Of a DNA stretch of 64,000 nt, positions 59,531 to 64,000 are shown piece after piece. The stretch is from JAOPZW01 sp963851295 (GTDB lineage Bacteria; Actinomycetota; Thermoleophilia; Solirubrobacterales; Solirubrobacteraceae). The stretch covers positions 186,001 through 250,000 of the forward strand of contig CAWKOS010000001.1 of the NCBI GenBank assembly GCA_963851295.1. The letters are read 5' to 3'. A model generated the notes under the pieces. The model saw only the letters and a list, made by a program, of their open reading frames with translations, did not search any database and was not told the origin of the DNA. How positions within the stretch are numbered: position 1 is the first letter of the stretch; the number at the start of each line of letters is the position of its first letter. Made by a program: the position numbers and the translations under genes.

Positions 59531-60443
59531 CCGCCGCGCGCGGTGGCAGCGCGCCGACCTCGACCCACGCGCCCCACTCCGGGGCGGGCAGCAACGGCGT
59601 CGCCGCGCGCAGCTCGCCCGGCGCGGAGAGCTCCGGCGTCTGCAGGTAGCCGAGCGTGTGCAGGTAGGCGCGCACGTCGGTCAACAGCTCCTCGCGCGTG
59701 TAGCTGTCCTGGTCCACGCGCTCGATGTTCTCCTCGATGAAGCGACAACCCCAGTACGTGAAGATGCCGTTGGGCCTGCCGTCGATGTAGTCCTCGGCCG
59801 CCGGCTGGCCCTCCTGTGAGGCTCCCCACAGGACGTTGGTCTCGGTGAAGGCGCTGTTGCGCAGGTAGTGGATGTCGAGCCGGTCGTCGCCCTCCGCGCG
59901 CGCCGCGATGTCGAAGGGCGGTGGCAGGTAGCGCACGTCGCGGCGCAGGACCTCGGGCCGTGGGTCGGGCACGAGCGTGGGCCCGTCGGCACCCCAGAAG
60001 CAGCAGTCGAAGAAGGCCTCGAGCAGGACGCCGGGCGGCAGGTCGGCGAAGAGCTCGTCGAGCTCGTCGTCGATGATGAAGGTCCCGCTGTCCCAGTCCA
60101 TGTCGTACGGGCAGATGACCTCGTCGAGCCCGTCGGTCAGCTCGTCGCCGTTGCGGTCACGGATCTGCGAGCCGTGCCCCGAGAAGTAGAAGACGACGAC
60201 GACGCCGGGCTCGGCGCCCGCGATGGTTGACGCGAGACGCTCCATGATGTTCGCCTTCGTGGCGCGCGCGTTGACCAGGACGCGCAGCTGCTCGTTGGGA
60301 ACCGCGAAGTACTGCTTGAGCAGCGATCGGACGAGCGCGACGTCGTTGACGCAGCCCTGCAGCGCAGGGACGTCAGCACGTTCGTAGGTGTCGATCCCGA
60401 CCAGGACCGCGCTGATGCGGGTGATGGGTTCGCGCCCGTTCAC
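59484..60443 (-). CDS. Caspase-family (C14/metacaspase) peptidase
   Basis: Caspase-fold protein of 319 aa. It opens with RISAVLVGIDTYERADVPALQGCVNDVALVRSLL; the catalytic His90 lies in YFSGHGSQ and the catalytic Cys148 in FFDCCFWG, in place of the commoner DSCHSG. DELTDGLDEVICPYD and FIIDDELDELF are the usual metacaspase loops. No signal peptide or extra domain. Bacterial relatives cleave proteins during stress or act in defence; the role here is unknown. It faces the large cyclase/ATPase gene across about 98 bp. Confidence 0.85.
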   Translation of the reverse strand: MNGREPITRISAVLVGIDTYERADVPALQGCVNDVALVRSLLKQYFAVPNEQLRVLVNARATKANIMERLASTIAGAEPGVVVVFYFSGHGSQIRDRNGDELTDGLDEVICPYDMDWDSGTFIIDDELDELFADLPPGVLLEAFFDCCFWGADGPTLVPDPRPEVLRRDVRYLPPPFDIAARAEGDDRLDIHYLRNSAFTETNVLWGASQEGQPAAEDYIDGRPNGIFTYWGCRFIEENIERVDQDSYTREELLTDVRAYLHTLGYLQTPELSAPGELRAATPLLPAPEWGAWVEVGALPPRAAVTGGRRPGRARSPRR

Positions 60444-60508
60444 GGCCGGCCAACTGTCTCACCTCGTCACGGGCCGGTCAAAAAGCGATGCAGAGCTTTT
60501 GCACGGGT

Positions 60509-60537
60509 TGACTTCGCTGCGCGGCGCGGATATTGAA
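60509..60537 (+). promoter_or_regulatory. Putative promoter of the cyclase/ATPase gene
   Basis: TTGACT near 60509 and TATTGA near 60531 with 16-17 bp between, about 10 bp before the ATG at 60542. This would give a nearly leaderless mRNA. The whole 98-bp spacer to the caspase gene is AT-richer than its surroundings. Confidence 0.45.
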
Positions 60538-60541
60538 CGTC

Positions 60542-63500
60542 ATGGTCTGCGAACGCTGCGGCCTGGAGAACCCGGACGGGTTCCGGTACTGCGGCGCATG
60601 CGGCGCGGCGATAGCAGAGCCCGTGGCGTCGGGTGTGGAGCAGGAGCGCAAAGTCGTCTCGGCGGTGTTCTGCGACCTGGTCGAGTTCACGACGCGCGCC
60701 GAGGACATGGACCCCGAGGACGTCCACGTCCTGCTGCGCGCCTACTACGGCGGCGTCCGCGACGCCTTCGAGCGCTTCGGCGGGACGGTGGCGAAGTTCA
60801 TCGGCGATGCGATCCACGTCCTCTACGGCGCGCCGCGCGCGCACGAGGACGATCCCGAGCGCGCGGTCCGGGGCGCGCTCGCGGCGCTGGCGGCCGTCGC
60901 CGAGCTCAACGCCGCCCGGCCGGTGCTCGACCTCCACGTCCACATCGGCATCACCACCGGGGAGGTGCTCATCACCCTCGGCCCGGACCCCGACGCCAGC
61001 GGCGGCCTGGCGTGGGGCGACCTGCTCAACACGGCTTCGCGGCTCGAGACGGCCGCCGGGCCGGACGCGATCCTCGTCGACGAGCCCACGTACCGCGCGA
61101 CCCGTCATGTCTTCGACTACGCGGCCGTCGAGCCGATCCACGCCAAGGGCAAGGCCGAGCCCGTCGCGGTCTGGCAGCCGCTCGGCCTTCGCTCGCACCA
61201 CGGCGATCCGGCGAGCCAGCCGCTGGTCGGCCGCCGCCCCGAGCTCGCGCTGCTCCTCGGCATCCTCGACGGCGTGTGCAACAGCCGCACGCCGCAGCTC
61301 GTCACCGTGGTCGGCGAGCCGGGGATCGGCAAGAGCCGGCTCCTCGGGGAGCTGCGTCGGCGCACCGAGGTCGCGCCCGACCCGGTGGCCTTCCGCCTGG
61401 GCCGGTCGCCGCCCTACCCCAGGCGCGTTCCCTTCTGGGCCCTGGGCGAGATCGTCAAGAGCCAGGCGGGCATGCTCGAGTCCGATGGCGCGGCGACCGC
61501 GACCGCCAAGCTGCGCGCGGCCGTCCGCGACCTCGTACCGGTCACGGCCGAGGCGATCCGCATCGAGAGCCACCTGCGCACGCTCGTGGGCCTCGGCGAG
61601 TCGGCGCAGACGCACAGCGACCAGCGCGGAGCCGCCTTCGCCGCCTGGCGGCACTTCCTCGAGGCGCTCGCGCGCCGCCGCCCGCTCGTCGTCGTCTTCG
61701 AGGACATCCACTGGGCCGACGACGGGCTGCTGGACTTCATCGAGCACCTCGTCGGCTGGGCGCGCGAAGTTCCGATGCTGATCCTCGCCAGCGCGCGGCC
61801 CGACCTCCTGCGCCGCCGTCCCCACTGGGGCCGCCACGACCTCGCGACGGCGCTCCCGCTCCCGCCCCTCTCCGACGCCGAGAGCCGGGCGCTCGTGCGA
61901 TCGCTCGCGCGCGAGGCCGTGCTGGAGGAGGGCGTGACCGAGGCCATCGTCCACAGTGCCTCGGGCAACCCGCTGTACTCCGTCGAGTTCATCCGCATGC
62001 TGGCCGACCGCGGTCTGCTGGCGCCCGGCGACGCCCGCGGCCCGCTCGTCAGCCTCGCGGAGCTCCCGGTCCCTGCCTCGATCCGCGGCATCATCGCCTC
62101 GCGCCTGGATTCGCTGGACGCCGAGGACAAGGCGCTGCTCCAGGCCGGGGCCGTCATCGGCCGTGTCGTCTGGCCCGGGGCGCTCGTGAGGATCACCGGG
62201 TTGTCGCGGCGGACGGTGGCGCGGCGCCTGCGCACGCTGGAGGACCGCGAGTTCCTGCGCTCGGTCAGCCGCTCGTCGATCGAGAACGAGCGCGAGTACC
62301 GCTTCCGCCACGTCCTCATCCGCGACGTCGCGTACAGCGAGATCCCGCGCCGGCGCCGCGGCGACATCCACCGGCGCACCGCCGAGTGGCTCGAGTCGCT
62401 GAGCCCTGACCGCGCCGCCGATCGCGCCGAGATGCTCGCGCATCACTACGTGCAGGCGTACGACCTCTCGCGCGACAGCGGCGGCGACACGGGCGACCTC
62501 GCGGAGCGAGCCCGGCGCGCCCTGCGCGACGCAGGCGATCGCGCGCTCGCGCTCCACGCGTTCCCGGCCGCCGATCGGCTCTTCCGCGACGCGCTCGCGC
62601 GCTGGCCGGCGGACGAGGGCGAGCGCCCGTGGCTGCTCTTCCGCCTGGGCCTGTCGATCTACTACGCCGAGACGGCGGGCGCAGCCGATGTGCTCGAGCA
62701 GGCCCGCGACGCTCTGCTCGCAGCCGGCGACGCGGCCACGGCGGCCGAGGCCGAGTCGTTCCTGGCGTACCTCGCTCATCATGGCGGCGACCACGAGCGC
62801 TTCTCACAGCTGCTCGACGGCGCCGCCGCGCGCGTGCGCCACCTGGGCCCGAGCCGGTCGAAGGCCGAGGTGCTCGTCGACGTCGCCAACGAGGCGTCGC
62901 TGGCCGGCGAGCACGAACGTGCCATCGCGGCGGGCGCCGAGGCCGTGGAGGTCGCACGCGCGCTCGGGCTGCCCGAGCACGAGGCGCGGGCGCTGTCGAT
63001 CATCGGCATCTCCCGTGGGCTCACGGGCGATCCGAGCGGGCGCGCCGACCTCGAGCTCAGCATCGTCCTGGCTGAGAAGCTCGGCTCGCACCTGAGCGCC
63101 GACTGCTGCGGCAAGCTCGCCGACCTCGAGGCCCAGCTCGGAGACCTGCCGGCGTGCTTCGCGCTGCAGGCGCGCGCCCGCGAGCACGCCGAGCGCTTCG
63201 GCCACGCGCCGTTCGTGCGCTGGCTGTCGGCCGAGCGCGTGGGCGAGGGCTACTGGACCGGCGCGTGGGACGCGGCCGTCTCCGCCGGCGACGAGATCAT
63301 CGCCGAGGCGGAGGAGGGCACGCCGAACTTCATGTCCGGCTACTGCCGCACGGTGCGCGGGCGCATCCGCCTGGCGCGCGGCGACCGCGACGGCGCCCTC
63401 GACGACGCCGCCCGCAGCGTCGACTTCGCGCGCCGCGACCAGTCGCCGCAGATGCTCTACCCGGCGCTGGCCTTCGCCGCCCGGGCCCAGCTCGAGCTCA

Positions 63501-63946
63501 ACTGCCTCGAAGCGGGCGCCTCGCTCGCCGAGGAGCTGCTGGTGACCTGGGCGAGGCGGGTGGACAGCTACCCGGCGTCGTCGTGGGCGGTCGACCTGGC
63601 CTGTGCGCTGGAGACCCTCGGCCGCGGCGTCGAGCTCGCCGAGGTGGCGTCGACCGCGCGCGCTCGGACGCGCTGGCTCGGCGCCGTGCTCGCGTTCGCG
63701 GCCCGCGACTTCGCGACGGCCGCGGACGAGTTCGCCGCGATCGGCTCGCGGCCGGACGAGGCCTTCGCGCGCCTGCGCGCCGCTCACGCTCTGCTCGGCG
63801 CCGGCCGCGCGGACGCGGCGCGCCGTCAGCTGCAGGGCGCGCTGACGTTCCATCGCAAGGTCGGCGCGACCCCGTACGTCCGCGAGGCCGAGCTCCTCGC
63901 GGAAACGCAAACCGCAACCACTGCCGGAGGCAGCCGTGTGCCCTGA
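60542..63946 (+). CDS. Zinc ribbon - class III nucleotide cyclase - AAA/NACHT-type ATPase - TPR protein
   Basis: Large protein of 1134 aa. Residues 1-22: zinc ribbon (MVCERCGLENPDGFRYCGACG). Residues ~37-210: class III cyclase, metal Asp residues in VFCDLVEFT and KFIGDAIHVLYGAP. Residues ~225-520: P-loop ATPase, Walker A GEPGIGKSRLL, Walker B VVVFEDIHWADD, as in the LuxR/AfsR 'AAA_16' group. The rest is tetratricopeptide-like helices (many ~36-40-residue repeats such as LFRLGLSIYYAETAGAADVLEQA, DGALDDAARSVDFA). It could link a signal sensed by the TPRs to cyclic nucleotide output. The ATG at 60542 precedes the ribbon. It lies divergent to the caspase gene. Confidence 0.9.
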   Translation: MVCERCGLENPDGFRYCGACGAAIAEPVASGVEQERKVVSAVFCDLVEFTTRAEDMDPEDVHVLLRAYYGGVRDAFERFGGTVAKFIGDAIHVLYGAPRAHEDDPERAVRGALAALAAVAELNAARPVLDLHVHIGITTGEVLITLGPDPDASGGLAWGDLLNTASRLETAAGPDAILVDEPTYRATRHVFDYAAVEPIHAKGKAEPVAVWQPLGLRSHHGDPASQPLVGRRPELALLLGILDGVCNSRTPQLVTVVGEPGIGKSRLLGELRRRTEVAPDPVAFRLGRSPPYPRRVPFWALGEIVKSQAGMLESDGAATATAKLRAAVRDLVPVTAEAIRIESHLRTLVGLGESAQTHSDQRGAAFAAWRHFLEALARRRPLVVVFEDIHWADDGLLDFIEHLVGWAREVPMLILASARPDLLRRRPHWGRHDLATALPLPPLSDAESRALVRSLAREAVLEEGVTEAIVHSASGNPLYSVEFIRMLADRGLLAPGDARGPLVSLAELPVPASIRGIIASRLDSLDAEDKALLQAGAVIGRVVWPGALVRITGLSRRTVARRLRTLEDREFLRSVSRSSIENEREYRFRHVLIRDVAYSEIPRRRRGDIHRRTAEWLESLSPDRAADRAEMLAHHYVQAYDLSRDSGGDTGDLAERARRALRDAGDRALALHAFPAADRLFRDALARWPADEGERPWLLFRLGLSIYYAETAGAADVLEQARDALLAAGDAATAAEAESFLAYLAHHGGDHERFSQLLDGAAARVRHLGPSRSKAEVLVDVANEASLAGEHERAIAAGAEAVEVARALGLPEHEARALSIIGISRGLTGDPSGRADLELSIVLAEKLGSHLSADCCGKLADLEAQLGDLPACFALQARAREHAERFGHAPFVRWLSAERVGEGYWTGAWDAAVSAGDEIIAEAEEGTPNFMSGYCRTVRGRIRLARGDRDGALDDAARSVDFARRDQSPQMLYPALAFAARAQLELNCLEAGASLAEELLVTWARRVDSYPASSWAVDLACALETLGRGVELAEVASTARARTRWLGAVLAFAARDFATAADEFAAIGSRPDEAFARLRAAHALLGAGRADAARRQLQGALTFHRKVGATPYVREAELLAETQTATTAGGSRVP

Positions 63947-64000
63947 CTTCAGCAGGGGCGATAGCCCCGACGACGAGGACGACCGGCCGTACGGCACCAA
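63936..64000 (+). CDS. Partial gene, acidic N-terminus, unknown
   Basis: GTG at 63936, five bases after GGAGG, overlapping the end of the cyclase gene in another frame. It opens with MCPDFSRGDSPDDEDDRPYGT and runs off the window. The overlap and ribosome site suggest a co-translated partner. Too short to classify. Confidence 0.5.
   Translation, partial: MCPDFSRGDSPDDEDDRPYGT

Noticed and set aside
1..64000. tRNA/rRNA genes, CRISPR arrays, insertion sequences, attachment sites, replication origin
   Set aside because: Looked for direct-repeat arrays, transposase motifs and tRNA-like cloverleafs; none convincing.

Overview
The window is very GC-rich bacterial DNA with strong G/C preference at third codon positions, frequent GTG starts and many 1-4 bp stop/start overlaps. 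Gene content (PaaX, IclR, LacI and LysR regulators, NarL-type two-component system, ECF sigma factor, OpuC-type transporter, AfsR/SARP-like cyclase-ATPase-TPR protein, lipoproteins with Ser/Thr-rich linkers) points to a soil Actinomycetota. A deep lineage such as Thermoleophilia/Solirubrobacterales is my best guess, but that is inference. I see no tRNA, rRNA, CRISPR array, insertion sequence or phage module. Nearly all of the window is protein-coding.

Layout. 1-8.7 kb: a partial branched-chain-type ABC binding lipoprotein diverges from a MetE-like methyltransferase, a class I SAM methyltransferase and a frameshifted acetoacetyl-CoA synthetase, followed by a KstD-like flavoprotein, an HSL-type esterase and an MBL-fold hydrolase. 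8.7-14.5 kb: a palindromic repeat element, a membrane protein, a GGDEF protein, a three-gene flavinylated electron-transfer operon (ferric-reductase-like protein, FMN-binding protein, ApbE) and a DHA2 MFS exporter. 14.6-22.9 kb: an OpuC-type quaternary-amine transporter, a LacI regulator with a clear promoter/operator region, a thiol dioxygenase, a LysR regulator, a sarcosine-oxidase-like flavoenzyme and a betaine-homocysteine-methyltransferase-like enzyme. Together these look like uptake and demethylation of a methylated osmolyte. 22.9-26.5 kb: a P450, a half-GNAT protein, an acyl-CoA ligase and an unknown protein. 26.6-31.3 kb: a tight operon of histidine kinase, NarL regulator, CBS-type family II pyrophosphatase and ACT-malic enzyme. 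31.4-39.6 kb: an aminotransferase, a frameshifted cyclase-receiver-HTH protein, PobA, a second half-GNAT, a second copy of the palindromic element, a cyclase-family hydrolase, a ThDP enzyme, a thioesterase and PaaX. 39.6-42.8 kb: a secreted hydrolase and an ECF sigma/propeller module.

42.6-54.0 kb is the most interesting part. A divergent PaaA/PaaB/PaaC diiron oxygenase operon has PaaD split into a DUF59 protein and a separate zinc ribbon, with a C-terminally short PaaB and no PaaE reductase. Divergently transcribed are a gamma-carbonic-anhydrase/PaaY-like protein, two aldehyde dehydrogenases and a benzoate-CoA-ligase-type enzyme, followed by a hydrolase, a zinc alcohol dehydrogenase and an intact acetoacetyl-CoA synthetase. 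This resembles an aerobic CoA-thioester ('hybrid') route for an aromatic or cyclic acid; the substrate is unknown. 54.1-64 kb: a secreted Pro/Ala-rich protein, a TylF-like methyltransferase, an LLM flavoenzyme, an amidohydrolase, an ABM protein and an IclR regulator. These are followed by a caspase-family protease facing a zinc-ribbon/cyclase/ATPase/TPR protein.

Architecture: most convergent gene pairs overlap at their 3' ends. The only three convergent gaps longer than 100 bp each contain a long hairpin; two of these are copies of one repeat family with a compensatory base change in the stem.
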